From: Amorphochlora amoebiformis
Taxonomy: Eukaryota; Cercozoa; Chlorarachniophyceae
Direction of reading: 5' to 3'
DNA: 64,000 bases
Assembly (NCBI GenBank): GCA_054601695.1
Contig: BAAHQB010000168.1
Location: 1 to 64,000, forward strand
Both the position numbers and the translations under genes were made by a program. Shown here in pieces: positions 63,707 through 64,000 of this stretch. Position 1 is the first letter of the stretch; the number at the start of each line of letters is the position of its first letter. The notes under the pieces were generated by a model, which did no database searches, was not told the DNA's origin, and saw only the letters and a list, made by a program, of their open reading frames with translations.

Positions 63707-64000
63707 GCTACGGTAAGCTTAGGGTCAGGACTGGTGTAAGGATCAGATTATTCAGCATGTCTTAGTGGGGCTGTTGTGCTGGAAGGGACCTCGATCTCAC
63801 GTTTCGATTTGCATTGTTTCTTAAGTGTGAGCGTATGTTAGCTGTGAGCGGGCGTGATTGTTAGGGTTAGGTTCATTTCGCCAGGGTTAGAGATACGCCT
63901 AGACTGACTTAGGGTCAGGTTTATGTTTGAGTGTTAGGGCTAGGATTAGGTTAGGGTTTCGGCCAGGTTTAATTACGTTTAGCGGTTGGGTGGTTAGGGT
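63707..64000 (-). repeat. Degenerate telomeric sequence at the right edge, TYW1 intron
   Basis: Scattered TTAGGG/TTAGGT units on the plus strand among mixed sequence, upstream of the first TYW1 exon in the window. No exon with the radical-SAM cysteine triad is visible here, so that exon must be outside. Confidence 0.6.

Overview
The window is nuclear DNA of a flagellated eukaryote. Four split genes and one fragment are readable. The only family-level lineage marker is an inner-arm axonemal dynein light chain, which implies motile flagella. Telomere-type repeats are TTAGGG/CCCTAA. I cannot name the species; a protist or early-branching lineage with TA-expanded introns fits best. Coding exons are short (mostly 16-130 nt) and lie as islands in kilobases of (TA)n. 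I found them by reading each non-TA island on both strands for acceptor, open frame and donor, and then requiring splice phases to chain. All four gene models stay in phase from end to end.

Layout: (1) gene A, + strand, from the left edge to 14169, an unrecognised charged/serine-rich protein. (2) An intergenic spacer without TA repeats, rich in CTAG. (3) Gene C, - strand, 23650 to about 16243, a long, probably disordered, unrecognised protein. (4) A second CTAG-rich spacer. (5) Axonemal dynein light intermediate chain (DNALI1/p28), - strand, 29615 to 25709, complete. (6) Divergent from it, a C2 / inositol polyphosphate 5-phosphatase / C2 gene, + strand, 30035 to 51627, with about 31 introns and all catalytic motifs intact. 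(7) A third CTAG-rich spacer. (8) Convergent, - strand, the radical-SAM half of TYW1 (wybutosine tRNA modification), 63694 to 52639, whose 5' part lies beyond the right edge.

Three genome-scale patterns stand out. First, the (TA)n tracts sit almost only inside introns and run up to both splice sites, while the intergenic spacers are TA-poor and CTAG-rich. Second, interstitial telomeric arrays also sit in introns, mostly with the C-rich strand in the sense direction and often ending exactly at a 3' splice site. Third, many exons are accompanied by a ladder of partial, decayed tandem copies in the adjoining intron, each copy keeping the exon edge with its splice site. The genes do not form a pathway together. 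They are a flagellar component, a phosphoinositide or inositol-phosphate phosphatase, a tRNA-modification enzyme and two unknowns.
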